A stretch of 64,000 nt of DNA, from assembly GCA_964035015.1 (NCBI GenBank), contig OZ035997.1, positions 60,390,285 through 60,454,284 of the forward strand. The letters run 5' to 3'. Every line of letters starts with the position of its first letter. Positions within the stretch are counted from its first letter, which is position 1. Origin of the DNA: Corallium rubrum. Lineage: Eukaryota > Cnidaria > Anthozoa > Scleralcyonacea > Coralliidae. This document shows positions 10,369 through 21,215 of the stretch, one piece after another. The notes under the pieces are model-generated. The model saw only the letters and a program-made list of their open reading frames with translations. It was not told the origin of the DNA and searched no databases. The position numbers and the translations under genes were made by a program.

Positions 10369-11471
10369 ATGGTGTACAACGGACAAATCTCCGCAGAACA
10401 GAAATATTTAAGCGCTTGCTTTGTATTTAAAAACAGAAACTCAGCCTTTTTGCCGAGAGATAGCAAAAAAGTGCAACATTTCAAAGTCATCCGCTCAGAG
10501 GATATGTAAGACTGGTCTGACGCCCAAGAAGAAATCGAAATCTGCAAAAATGGGCAGACCGAGGAAAATTAACCAAAGAAGTACACGCATCTTAGTTCGT
10601 TGTTTGAATAAGTGTAGACATGAAAATGTCAACGTGACAGTTAGTTCCTTGGTCATGAAAAGTGGATTAAGTTTGCAGTTGGCTAGTCGACGAACATTTT
10701 CGCGACACTTAAACGCGTTAGGATATGGTTATTTACAAGCTCGTAAAAAAGGCCTAGTCACCGAAAAGGACAGACAAAGACGTCAAAGTTACGCAAAAAA
10801 ACCCAAACGACTTTGCTTGAATAGAAATCCCAAATTTTGGTCAAACGAAGTTTCATTTTACTTGGACGGTGTTTCTTTTGTCCACAAGCATAATCCCTTC
10901 AACAGTGCTACTACCCCAAAATCGAGAGTTTGGCGAAAGAAAAGCGAGGGATTGGCAATTACTGCAAAAGGATCTAAAGATCTTGCAGGTGGACGAAGAT
11001 TGCATGTTATCGTGGCCATCGCTTACGGGAAAGCGGTGGTGCTACGAGTACCATATGAAAAAATGAACGGGCAATTTTTCGCAGTTTATAAGAGAGCATT
11101 TCCGTCTTTGTTTTGCACGGGCCGGCCCAAAACATGCTCGCCGTCGTTTGTTCATAATGGACAACGATCCTTCGCAAACAAGTAAAGTGGCTAAAAAGGC
11201 TCTTGAAGAAATCGAGGCCGAGATGCATGTAATTCCTGCACGCTCCCCAGACCTCAATCCAATTGAAAACATATTCCACTTAATAAAGACACAGTTACAG
11301 GACGAAGCCATTTCTCGCAATATTTTCACGGAATCATTTCAAGAATTTCAAACAAGAGTTTTAACTGCGTTTGACAGTTTTTCAGCTGATATTATAGATC
11401 GTACAATCGACAGTATGTCAAGAAGAATCCAAGCTGTCATTGACTCAAAAGGATACCGAATAAAATATTAA
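10369..11471 (+). pseudogene. Tc1/mariner-type (DD34E) transposase, frameshifted
   Basis: The probable start is ATG 10369 (MVYNGQISAEQKY). A one-base shift near 10415 leads into the main frame (10421-11185) with an N-terminal helix-turn-helix (EIAKKCNISKSSAQRICK) and a basic GRPRKI hinge. The first catalytic Asp is probably in SFYLDGVSF. A second shift near 11150 leads to frame 11148-11471 with MDNDPSQTS (second Asp) and SPDLNPIEN (Glu). The Asp-Glu spacing is 34 residues as in Tc1. Length is about 365 aa once the two frames are counted together, normal for the family. With two frameshifts the copy is probably inactive. It converges on the Rep gene 555 bp downstream. No TIR pair was found around it. 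Confidence 0.8.
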
Positions 11472-12025
11472 CTAATTAATTAAAATTTAACTACATACAT
11501 GTCTTCAGCATTTAACGATGTCTGAAAATAGAACCGGAAGTATACAGGCGACATTTCTCATCCACAGTTCTCACTTACAAATTGGAAGAGAAATGTAGTA
11601 TTATTACGTTTTGGTAATAAATTATGTTCATAGTTGTCTTGTTGATTATTTTAACAGTAATTAATCCGGAAATAACGGCGAATAAAACAACTTCTGCGTT
11701 ATTTTCAACAGTTCTCACTTCAACGTTACTAAAATCAGATTTCATTGTTTACTTTATTAATATAGAACTGGGTGAGTACTGTGAGAACTACACAAAACTA
11801 AATTATTTAAACATAACAAACGTGTTTAAGAGGGTTAACATGTCACGCTTATCATTGTTTAGCTATAGTTTAACTAGATCATAATAGCATAGTGCAAAAA
11901 TTTCGCTTACATAATTGATGACACTGTGTGTGAGTAGACCGAGTACTGTTCATTTTATCAAATATTAACCATGCAGCAACTGTTGTTGTGTATTTTTTAA
12001 ATAATATATTACAACTGCCGTTTTT
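11472..12025. other. Spacer between convergent transposase and Rep genes
   Basis: AT-rich; the short open frame at 11624-11884 has no recognisable features. CAGTTCTCACTT occurs twice (about 11568 and 11709) and once in near-inverted form (about 11780). Presumably it holds the 3' ends of the two flanking genes. Confidence 0.35.
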
Positions 12026-13354
12026 TCACTCGTTGCCAACGTTGTCAAATACAAGTGTCGCAAAACAGCGTCCACATGGATTCAAACGAAGTTGCTCAGA
12101 CTGTGGAATTTGTTTCCAAAAGTGGAAAAACCGCCATCTAACTTGCATCATTTCGGTGTTGCATCGATCAACACATCCACCTTTAATCAGAACAAGTGGT
12201 GCGTCTGATGTGGCAAAAAATGGCGTGTCGTTGCTAAGTTCTAAGTCTCGCTTGCAAAAGTTTTTGGGCGCTGGCAAATGCACCGTGTCTCCTTCCAAAA
12301 CTTGCAATAGGTCTGGCCAGGCAATGATTGCAGGATTCCACCTAAAATCATTTAGAAATATGATTTTGGATTCCTCGGCCCCCATCCACGCAAATGTGCC
12401 AGTAGCTGGATTGCAGAAAGCGTGGTAAATACATTTCAGAGGTGATAAAATAAATGTTTTACCACTGTTTGCTGGACCGTGGATAAAAATGTTCTGATAT
12501 TTGCCTCTCCCCTTTTTTAGAGCGGTGTTGATAGCTTGGCAGAATGCCGGGACCGCAATGCCATTATTACGAAGTACTTGCAACGCTGCTTGCAACCATC
12601 TCCCTTCACATCCATCGCAACACACTCCTTCTTTTGTCTCGTGTAACAACTGAAGGCGTGTTTTCTTTGAACGAACGTGTCTCGTCTCAGCTTCTGAAAA
12701 TTCCTTCGCAACTGCTATTGCCTCGTCAACCCTGCTTGCTTTGTTGGCTATGAATTCTGCTAAGCTGCTTTTGCCTTCGCGATTTTTCTCTACGGCTAAA
12801 CAGACTAGCTGTAACCTCGTTGTTATCTTCTTTGCCAGAATAATTTGCGTAACATCGTACACGCTTAAGCATTTTTCTTTGCGGCCTTGTTTTAGACGTC
12901 GTGAACTCTCTCCTCTAGCTTTTCTTTTCTTGCTTGCCAAGGCTTTCTCGGTTCTTGGGACTGAAGACAGATCAGGATGTTGTTGGGAGTGCAATGCTTC
13001 TTTGTCTTCTTTAGTGACATACTTATAGGCACTATAATAAGTGTTATGGTTATCACTAAAGTTCACCTTCATGGAAAAGGTTTCGTCCAAGAACCCTCGT
13101 ACTTGCAGCCATCTTCCTCTTTTTGTTAGCTTTAGAGCCATATGGAAATGATACCGATTTAACTGATCATTATTTTCTGTCTCCGCATGAGCTTCCAGAG
13201 AAACTACCCAATGCAACACTCGCAGACCACAATTTTGCCAGGCTTGTAACACTGCTTCAGCAAAGCTCTGTCTTGTCGGGAATTTTTCAGTATCAGCCCT
13301 GCTATAGGTCAGAACATAAACAAGTCTTTGGTGTCCACTTTTCAAAGACGTCAT
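12026..13354 (-). CDS. Rep-like protein: HUH endonuclease plus SF3 helicase
   Basis: An uninterrupted 442-codon frame. The N-terminal part has the three rolling-circle nuclease motifs: VYVLTYSRAD (motif I), YHFHMAL with His-x-His near residue 69 (motif II) and YKYVTKED with the single YxxK tyrosine near residue 111 (motif III). The C-terminal part is a superfamily 3 helicase: Walker A GPANSGKT near residue 293, Walker B KIIFLNDF near residue 335, and a motif C-like PFFATSDAP. This architecture is that of replication initiators of CRESS-DNA viruses and related transposons or endogenous copies. All motifs are intact, unlike most neighbours. Its orientation towards a Tc1-type transposase suggests both may belong to one element, but no shared ends were found. 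Biochemical role (nicking and unwinding DNA) is inferred from the motifs. Confidence 0.85.
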   Translation of the reverse strand: MTSLKSGHQRLVYVLTYSRADTEKFPTRQSFAEAVLQAWQNCGLRVLHWVVSLEAHAETENNDQLNRYHFHMALKLTKRGRWLQVRGFLDETFSMKVNFSDNHNTYYSAYKYVTKEDKEALHSQQHPDLSSVPRTEKALASKKRKARGESSRRLKQGRKEKCLSVYDVTQIILAKKITTRLQLVCLAVEKNREGKSSLAEFIANKASRVDEAIAVAKEFSEAETRHVRSKKTRLQLLHETKEGVCCDGCEGRWLQAALQVLRNNGIAVPAFCQAINTALKKGRGKYQNIFIHGPANSGKTFILSPLKCIYHAFCNPATGTFAWMGAEESKIIFLNDFRWNPAIIAWPDLLQVLEGDTVHLPAPKNFCKRDLELSNDTPFFATSDAPLVLIKGGCVDRCNTEMMQVRWRFFHFWKQIPQSEQLRLNPCGRCFATLVFDNVGNE

Positions 13355-13825
13355 TTTCGTTGCTCGTGACTTCTGCTTTCACATTGTCACATATAAATTG
13401 TTGTAGGAGTATATCACAGAATATCGCGGGCTTATTTGTTATAAAATGACGTCATATTTTTAAACAAAATAACGTTTTAATGATTCTTTCAGTTTAGCTA
13501 AGCTCCCATAAAACTAACAATATTAAACGCCTTTTTTATTGCAAACATTGTAATTGTAATAGAAACAAAGCACGTGCTTGCGCACCCGATAATTAGAATT
13601 GCTAAATAACCAATCCCAACCCTTCCTCCCTCCCTTTTTTGCAAATTAACATGTATATCTCACAACTTATTTATAATTCATATAAATTTCGATTGGCCTA
13701 TTGTATCCAATTTAATAGAATACGTTACTTCTTAATATGTACAGAATTAAAAATAATCTTATGTATTTGATTTACGAAATATTCTCTGGTTTTGGAGGCG
13801 ATAACTTACCAATGGTTGATTCAGA
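13355..13825. other. Unassigned region upstream of Rep gene
   Basis: Presumably contains the Rep promoter on the minus strand. It has a TGACGTCA palindrome near 13447. No gene recognised. Confidence 0.3.
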
Positions 13826-14103
13826 CAATCCTGGCCAAAAGTCTTGGGTCACTACGATATTTTTAAACAAATTTTGTTGTTTTCCTCTCTCTGACCACCA
13901 CACCCCCCCCCCCCCCCCCCCGTTCAATGTTGAAAATTTCGAAATTTTTACTCACCTATGTTTCTAGATGCAACATTGATCGGGGGGGAGGGGGGGGGAT
14001 TCGAATGTGTAATTTTACCTTTTTGGACGCATGCGAAGTAGGGTGTGTGCCAAATCCCAAAACTTCTAGAGGTGGCCCAAGGACTTTTGGCCAGGATTGT
14101 ACC
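13826..14103. mobile_element. MITE with AATCCTGGCCAAAAGT ends
   Basis: ACAATCCTGGCCAAAAGTC at ~13826 is mirrored by GACTTTTGGCCAGGATTGT-like sequence ending ~14102. The interior carries a poly-C tract (13905-13921) and a matching G-rich tract (13981-13999), so the centre is also self-complementary. No obvious target-site duplication. Confidence 0.6.
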
Positions 14104-15815
14104 TACTAGGCGTTTGTTATAAAACAACAAGATGGTAAGCGTTCGATTGCTTTTTCTTTTTTCTGAACCGTTATTGCACAAACAAAGTATAACATGAAGC
14201 GACGCATTTTCCTCATTCGCAGTGTTGTTGAAGCGCCAAAACGCATTTATTGACGATTTTTAAAAATAGAGAGTTGAACTTGTGGCTAAAATTCCTAATA
14301 ACCGCACTGTTGACAAAAAAATTTAGGCGTGCCGGAATTTTCGTCAAAGATGCTACTAAAATCACGCCCCTTGGAAACTCTGTCGTGAATCAATATGGCC
14401 ACTATTTCACGCCGATTTTCTAAATTTTAACTTTGGTCATTGATATAGCTAAGGATTTAAACAAATTCAAAAGCTTTTTAAGAAAATACTTAGACAACAC
14501 TATCATTTAAAGAATAACTAGAAATTCATAAATGCAACAACCCCTCGCTGGCTTTTATACGATTTTTTAAATACACCCCACCCACCTCACCTTCCAATTA
14601 AAATAAGCACTCCTGATACACAGCAAAAACAAATGATAATCCTCAGGATAATTACAGAATTTATGATTAGGATGACTAAAAGAAAGTTGAACATATCAAA
14701 GGAAAACTTACAGATTTCATATTAAACTCTGGTTGTAAAAATATATTGTTCTTAGCCATTTAGGAGGTTTCCAAAAGAATTACTTTTATGTTTTGCAAAG
14801 GCAAAATGCAAAGGCAAAATTTTTTAATGCACTAAGCTAAAAATGCACTTTTGTCTTAATATTATTTTTTCCATGTATGACCTTTTTTGTTTTTGTATTT
14901 GACTTGTATTTGATTACGATCTTTTCACGCCGCTCACACAATATTGTTTATTTAAGCTATGGTGAATTAGGTAGCTCAAAACGTGATAAGCGTTCGGGTT
15001 TCTATTTGAGCATCCTCGCTGCTAACTACTACATATTTGTATTTGTTTCTTAATTATTTTTTTTCTTGGTGGCAAATGAATGTCTATGTCTATGTCTATG
15101 TCTAAGGCAAGATTAAAAGTTAACAGCTCAAAAACTACATTTCTAATAGGAGATAAAAACAACAGACAACCCTTTCAGTCTGTATAATACAGGACAAAAG
15201 AAAATGGACAAAGCCTATGAGTATTTATGATAACTGATAAGTGCTTGTAATTAAGTCAATGAAATCATCACGTCCACAGTAGCAAAGGGAAAGCACGAAA
15301 ACGTGAAGCTGTATACTGCTTAATGGACAAAAACTTGAAAACAACATATTAAAGGGACAAGGTATATAACGTTATATAATAGTTCTAGATTACGTTTACA
15401 GTAACTGACGAGCGCCTACGGTTCTATTTAAACGTCTTGCCGTTCTTGCCGTTTACATAATATATTAATGAATAAATGCTGATTACAATCAGCAAAATAA
15501 ATAAATACAAATGTCTTACCGTCAACTTTAAAATGATATTGAGACCACTGAGTGACCTGTGACCACAAACACTACAATTCACATCCAGTTTTTGTTTGCC
15601 ATACGGCGTTTAGTTTCTTCAGGTTTTCTGGTTTCTCTTCAAGATATATTAAACCGGCTGTTTGTATCCTGCTTTTATCCGTTGTTCTGCTTCTTTCCGT
15701 TTAAAACGAAACCATTTGAAACCATTTTGTTTCGCAAAATATGGAAATTATATAAAGTTTGCTTCAAAGCTAGTCACCAGTGGCCAATTATTTTTACCGC
15801 GTGACACCCTACCAC

Positions 15816-15816
<1 letters not shown>
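14104..15816. other. Unassigned region
   Basis: Non-coding as far as can be seen. It contains a (TGTCTA)n run near 15080-15105 that may be the tail of a lost LINE, and AT-rich filler. No gene, RNA or element end recognised. Confidence 0.35.

Positions 15817-15882
<66 letters not shown>
15817..15882. repeat. (TA)n microsatellite, ~33 units
   Basis: Uninterrupted alternating TA tract. Open frames across it that spell Ile-Tyr repeats are artefacts. Confidence 0.95.
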
Positions 15883-15884
<2 letters not shown>

Positions 15885-15920
15885 AACTATTTCCAGATTT
15901 TGTCTCCCTTGCTTTTTCTA

Positions 15921-16005
15921 CACGCGTGTAAAGTGGACTCGACGCATGTCGAGATTAGCACCCTCACCGGGCTCCGGGCCTTCGGCCCTACGCCCGGCTC
16001 AGGGA
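15921..16005. repeat. Copy 1 of a dispersed GC-rich hairpin repeat
   Basis: GTGGACTCGACGCATGTCGA, then GATTAGCACCCTCAC, then CCGGGCTCCGGGCCTTCGG. Nearly the same sequence recurs at ~63857-63942, and both copies follow a TA-rich microsatellite. The GGGCCTTCGGCCC core forms a hairpin. Family unknown to me. Confidence 0.65.
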
Positions 16006-16214
16006 AAAACGTTTGATTGGACAATTATTTGTGAGGGTATATTCATTGCTATTATTTTCATATCGTTATATTGGTGCATATATGCTCTATATTTGAACAC
16101 ATTGAATTATTTTAAGTGAAGAACCGAGTTTGGAGACTCAATTGTTACTGTAACAATATCAATAATGTTGTTTCGTATGCTTTTTCCTGTACAAGCTGTC
16201 GTAAGTTAACTCAG

Positions 16215-16312
16215 AGAAAAAGTCTGAGCTCCAGACGGGACTCGAACCCACAACCTTCCGAATGCCAGCTGGACGCTCGCACAATTGAGCCAATGGAACT
16301 CAGATGGTAGAC
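16215..16312 (-). mobile_element. tRNA-derived SINE-like sequence
   Basis: On the minus strand there is an A-box-like TGGCTCAATTGTGCGAGC followed at tRNA spacing by a B-box GGGTTCGAGTCCC. Flanking stems do not pair well enough for a functional tRNA. The plus-strand artefact peptide RRDSNPQPSE is the usual signature of such tRNA-like repeats. Confidence 0.6.
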
Positions 16313-16439
16313 CGAGGTTGTTTTCGATATTTATACGCCTGGGAACTAGTCAAACCGTACGTGTGTTACAAGTACTTGTTGGGCTATACAAGTCGCATTG
16401 TGTCAGTTTATTTTCAGTAAATGTTTTTTTTTGTATGTT

Positions 16440-16589
16440 ATTAGTGTTTTCAGCTTGAGTTGGTAAAATTTTTTCGTATGTTTTTTGCTGTACAAGCTGT
16501 CGTAAGTAAATTCAGAGTTTTTCTCTGAGTTTACTTACGACAGCAAAAAGCATACGAAAAACCTTTACCAACTCAAGCTGAACACTAAT
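16440..16589. repeat. Foldback repeat (~150 bp)
   Basis: The left arm TTAGTGTTTTCAGCTTGAG pairs with CTCAAGCTGAACACTAA at the right. The inner arms around TACTTACGACAG also pair. The GCTGTCGTAAGT block also occurs at 16194-16206 next to the SINE-like sequence. Confidence 0.7.
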
Positions 16590-16714
16590 GACGTACAATA
16601 TCAATAGTGATGTGTAGTTTAATTAGAAAGAACAACACTTAAAACCTTTTCCTCTTTTTAAATTTATTCACAAGGCATATGTGCTTTCCCTCTTAAAGCG
16701 ACCTAACGTAGAAT

Positions 16715-16816
16715 TCCCCCCTTACTTTCGGTTTTATTCGCTGTTGAGGGGCGCTACTTTCGGGGAAGGGCGCTACTTTCGGGGGGCTACTTTCGGGGGC
16801 CGCTACTTTCGGGTGG
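16715..16816. repeat. GCTACTTTCGGGG minisatellite
   Basis: Five to six units of (G)CTACTTTCGGGG with variable G number. Two further units lie at 17187-17217 after a poly-G tract (17137-17155), so the unit brackets a ~370-bp segment. Function unknown. Confidence 0.65.
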
Positions 16817-17259
16817 TAAAATACGTTAACATATATACTGTCGGATGCTCTTCTTTATTCCGCTTTCTATTTACCACATTTGCTCTATTTCCTCCCCCTT
16901 ATATACCGTTGCAACTGACTGTTTTCCAATTTAGTTTTGTGCAGTTGATTTGATTTGATACGAACTAAATTTGCCGTACATAAAACGAATGCATGATATC
17001 CTTTTAACATATGAACGTAAAGTTTTTGGTTCGGATTTTCTTCTTCTTTCAAGTCATTTTATCATCATTAATCGTATTCACCAGTATTCACTGCATTATG
17101 CGGAAGTGCGCTCTTTTCAAAAGAGACGTTACTTACGGGGGGGGGGGGGGGGGGTATATCTCTATTCTAAACATCTCAAATTTGCCGCTACTTTCGGGAG
17201 GCCGTTACTTTCGGGATTGTACGGCAGTACTCCACTCTTGTGACGTCATATGCCACTTT

Positions 17260-17799
17260 ATTTATACCTGAATTAATAACTAAATAACGAGGTTTAAAAT
17301 GCTGTAAACGCATCATAATAATTGTAACATAAATTCCTCTAACAATTGAACAAAAGTAATATGTGATTTTTGTATCTATATTGCTGTCGTGTTGTTGTGT
17401 CTAGATATATTGCTGTCGTGTTGTGTGTGTGTATTAGCTTTTTTGTGTAACTCTAACCAATGCTCGACGATTAAATCCGGGCCAATCAAAGCTCAGAATT
17501 TTTTGGCGTCCCGTACGAGCTGTCAGTTTGAACGTTAGAAACAAGACTGGTCTTCTTTAATCCCTGATCGTGTTTATAATATTTCGTCGCCATGTTGTAC
17601 GAATTCGAAGCTAGAGAAGAGCAACCACTGCGCATACTATTTTTGAAGAAAGACAATATTATGATGACAATAATGCTGGTACAACTGGCAAGTATTTTTA
17701 ACATTACTTATAGTAATAGTAAACTTAGATCATACTAAGCAAGTGTGATCTACCACAGTGACTATTTATCGAGTCAGGCCAACACGTGTTTTAAATGAA
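17260..17799. other. Unassigned region
   Basis: Non-coding; contains a short duplication of ATTGCTGTCGTGTTG near 17380-17422. No gene seen. Confidence 0.35.
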
Positions 17800-18247
17800 G
17801 GACCCACCAAAACAGATTGCTTTTAAAGAGATCCCCACATGACAATATCATTTATTTCTTCCTCTACTAGTTGAGGGTACTTTTGACGTGTAATGTTTCC
17901 TTTACCGGACTGCTTTGGAGGCCTATAACCAGCCAGAAGCACTATATCCCTCCTTCCTATCTTGGCTTTGACTGCAATAGCCTCAACTGCACGTCTTATA
18001 TGACTTGGCTAAGGCTATTTTGCTTGATGGTATACTAGCAGCAAGGTACACAAGCAGGCCTCCGCCACCTTTTGCCCTATCGCGACGATACATACTCGGT
18101 ATCCGTTAATAATAAACTGACTATTTGGATAAGAGCTATCATGCACTCTTTGTCTCTAAAATAAGTATTAGCTACGTGCGCTTTTAGTGCTTCATTCAAC
18201 AACTTTAATTCATCATGTTTATTTTGTACTTTTGTTTGTCTCTTGAA
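17800..18247 (-). pseudogene. Inverted 5' part of a LINE endonuclease
   Basis: The minus-strand translation runs DDSYPNSQFIINGYRV, then GGGGLLVYLAASIPSSK, GRRDIVLLAGYRPPKQSG and EEEINDIVMWGSL, with frame breaks. This is the central part of an APE-type endonuclease of a CR1/L2-like LINE. It stops near 17800 at about the residue where the plus-strand endonuclease fragment beginning ~18248 takes over (MDRLRPTEREGK). Head-to-head inversion of the 5' portion is the signature of twin priming. Confidence 0.7.
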
Positions 18248-20515
18248 GACGGGGTCTAAATATGGATAGGCTTAGGCCTACGGAGCGTGAGGGGAAAATA
18301 CTTATAGACGTGGAGGGTGTTCACAACTTAAAGTGCATGATCTCTGAACCTACGAGGATTACACCTAACTCTCAGACCCTTCTGGATGTAATATTAACAA
18401 GTACACTCGAATTATTCAAGAATGCTGTGTTTACCACCCAGAAATTAGTGACCACCTCCTTGTTTATGGAGGTAATGGCCGAAAACGTATGTAAGCATGG
18501 ATCAAAGATCATAACATTTAGAAATGTGAAAAACACGGATTTCGAACAACTTAATCAGGACCTCTTGGAGGCTCCGTGGCACGTTGCCGAGATCTTCAGT
18601 GATATTGATGATAAGTGTGACTATTGAAACGGGCTGTTTGCGAGCATAGTTAATGAGCACGCTCCTATTAAGAGGAAAAGAGTTCGTGAGAAAGATTTAC
18701 CGGAATATTGCTAGTAAAGAACGGAGAAAGGCAATTCGTACATACTGGCAAAAAAATTCTGAGGAGTTGCATAGCAAGCCATGCAACTGCATTTTACAAC
18801 ACGTTTAAACCATTAAAAAGTGATAAAGTCAAACATTATCCAGAAATAAGTTTATGAACAAATGAGGAAACTGTAATAAAGAACAAATCTGATTGCAGAG
18901 ACGCTAGCCAATTATTTTTCTACTGCAGCTTCCAGTATAGGAGGTAATCATGTTAATGACCATTGTGATCACAGTAGTGTAAAGGCTATACCGAGGAAGC
19001 ATATGAAGGCTTTACGTTCGAGTTCAAGCAATTTAGCCAGGACGAGGTACAAAGTGTTATGGAAAAGCTCAACCCCAGAAAGTCATGTGGATGGGATCCG
19101 GGAGCACCGCCTAAACTGTTGGAGAATGTAGCCGCTGGGGTCGCCTAACAAGGTTATTCAATGATTGTATAGTGCAGAGCAGATGGCCACATTTGTAGAA
19201 ACTGGGGGAGTGGAAACCTGCGTTTAAGAAGGGTGATGTTCATGAAAAACAAAATTGTAGACCTATTACGTCACTTTTGACTGTCGATAAGATATTCGAG
19301 CAGATCCTTAGCAAGCAGGTGAACAGTCAATATGATCCTACTCTGTATAAAAAATGACGGCCTATAGAAAGAGTTATAGCTGCGAGACCAGCTTACTTCG
19401 TCTGGTTGAGGACTGGAAGCAGGCTATTGATTGAAAAGAACTTGTATGCGCGCTCTCCACAGACATGAGCAAGGCTTTCGATTCTTTGAAGCGTTTTCTG
19501 ATAATCGAAGGAACAGGGTAAAGTTGGACAATACTACCAGTGAGTGGAAGGAAATTACACGAGGCTGTCCTCAAGGTTCATCTTTTGGACCTCTGTTATG
19601 GAACCTTTTCCAAAACAATATGTGTTATTGCGTTAGGAACGCATAGCTTGACAATGTACGCCAATGATCACCAGTTGTACACATCAGGAACAGATTCTGA
19701 CACAACAAGCAATAGTTTGGAGGAAGAGGGTCAGCGAGCCGCATCATGGTATAAGGATAATTACCTCCTAGCAAATTGCGATAAGTTTCAGTCATTACTT
19801 ATTGATTCTAGGGGACTAAATAGAAACAACCAGAACCTCGATATACAAATGATGACCAGATAATTAAGAACACTAAGTATATATAAGCTACTGGGAGTAG
19901 ATATTGATGAAAGAATGAATTTTAGTTACCATATTAGCGAACTCTGTAAGAAGGCCAGTAAGAAAGTAGGAGTTCTAATGCGTTTGCGCAATATGATTCC
20001 TGTTCGGCTAAATTAACTATTTATAAGTCATCAATCCTCCCGTACCTTAGTTGGTGTCTGTAATATGGCATTTTTGTAAGGCCACTGATAGTAGAAAGGT
20101 AGAGCGCATCCAGGAACGGGCGCGGAGGGCTGTATATAGAAATAAGTTAGATTCTTATGAAGCGCTCCTTGAGCGAGCAAGGTTACCATCGCTACAGAAT
20201 AGGAGATTACAAGATATTGCTATTTATATGTATAAAGTAAAAAATCAATTGGTACCCAGCAGTGTAGCTGATATTTTCAATGTCAAAAAAGTACGTTATT
20301 CATTAAGAAACAGCGATTTTGACATACCAAGATGCAATACCATTAGCTATGGCAAGCACTCGCTGCGATATATAGCGTCGGTCTTATGGTTAAGGCTGAG
20401 TAGTGACATTAAAAACTCGCCTAGCCTTGATGTATTTAGGGGTAATATTCGTAAACTAGATATTGATAGTTTGTTGAAAAATAATTGCAACTGCTGTGAT
20501 CTCTGTAGTACTTGA
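18248..20515 (+). pseudogene. Degenerate LINE ORF2 (endonuclease end and RT)
   Basis: Starts with the end of the endonuclease (MDRLRPTEREGK; ISEPTRITPNSQTLLDVIL) and passes through the linker and a RT broken by many stops and frameshifts. Recognisable pieces are DMSKAF near 19465, RGCPQGSSFGPLLWN near 19560, MYANDHQLY near 19650 (catalytic ADD altered to AND) and a C-terminal YSLRNSDFDIP segment near 20300. It cannot be active. Its 3' UTR continues beyond the copia insertion at 25156-25210. Confidence 0.75.
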
Positions 20516-20569
20516 TTATGTTAGTTGCTGTTAGGTTATTATTTGTATTTATTGATTTAGTTTGTAGGA

Positions 20570-20680
20570 AACAACAGCAGGAAGTAAGCCCCTCAGAGAG
20601 CGTCTGGATAAATAACTATCTGTCAAGATGATTGATGATGTTCTCTTATTTTCGCACGTTAACCTGAATTAATATTAACA
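20570..20680 (-). repeat. Copia 3' LTR, truncated
   Basis: Matches the first ~110 bp of the 5' LTR, then stops abruptly at GCTGTTG next to LINE sequence. The loss of the second half is a secondary deletion or a recombination event. Confidence 0.75.
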
Positions 20681-20753
20681 CTCCCTCTCGAAAATAGAGA
20701 ACTATATATGTAAGTCTTTAGTCTAATAAAGTATTATCGTGTCCGTCAACTAT

Positions 20754-21215
20754 TCAGATAACATTAGTTACGCCCATAAGGTCTCTGAAACGTTGAAATA
20801 AAGTCTTTCCTAATGCTTTAGTTAATAGGTCTGCTACCATCTGGTCTGTAGGACAATGTTCCAAGGTGATTTCGGAATTGTCGACCTTTTCACGAATGAA
20901 ATGATGCTTGATGTCGATATGCTTCGTTCTGGAATGATACTTTGGATTCTTGGATAAGGCTATTGCTCCTTGGTTGTCCTCTTTGATGATTGTACTTCCT
21001 TCTTGAACAAAGTTGAGATCATGAAGTAATGCACGTAACCACACTGCTTCTTGACATGCAAGGGATGCTGCAACATATTCGGCTTCTGTTGAAGATAAAG
21101 CCACGGTACTTTGTCGTTTACTAGCCCAGCTAATAATTCCACCACACAAAGAAAATAGATATCCCGACTGAGATCTCCGTCCATTTGGGTTACTACCCCC
21201 AATCAGCGTCAACAA
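20754..21215 (-). CDS. Copia RNase H portion, separated by a frameshift
   Basis: Continues the polyprotein in another frame: GGSNPNGRRSQSGYLF, SWASKRQSTVALSSTEAEY with the RNase H Glu, DNQGAIALSKNPKYHSRTKH and the usual VADLLTKAL end. The two frames overlap at a GGGGG run near 21200, so a one-base indel explains the split. No sign of programmed frameshifting is visible, and copia elements normally have one frame here. Confidence 0.85.
   Translation of the reverse strand: MLTLIGGSNPNGRRSQSGYLFSLCGGIISWASKRQSTVALSSTEAEYVAASLACQEAVWLRALLHDLNFVQEGSTIIKEDNQGAIALSKNPKYHSRTKHIDIKHHFIREKVDNSEITLEHCPTDQMVADLLTKALGKTLFQRFRDLMGVTNVI

Noticed and set aside
12544-13449. Several plus-strand open frames across the Rep gene
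   Set aside because: They lie antisense to a motif-complete Rep frame and contain no recognisable domains.
15662-16016. Open frames with Ile-Tyr repeats
   Set aside because: Translation of a (TA)n tract.
16230-16312. tRNA gene on the minus strand
   Set aside because: A- and B-box-like sequences are present, but the acceptor and anticodon stems do not form; better explained as a tRNA-derived SINE.
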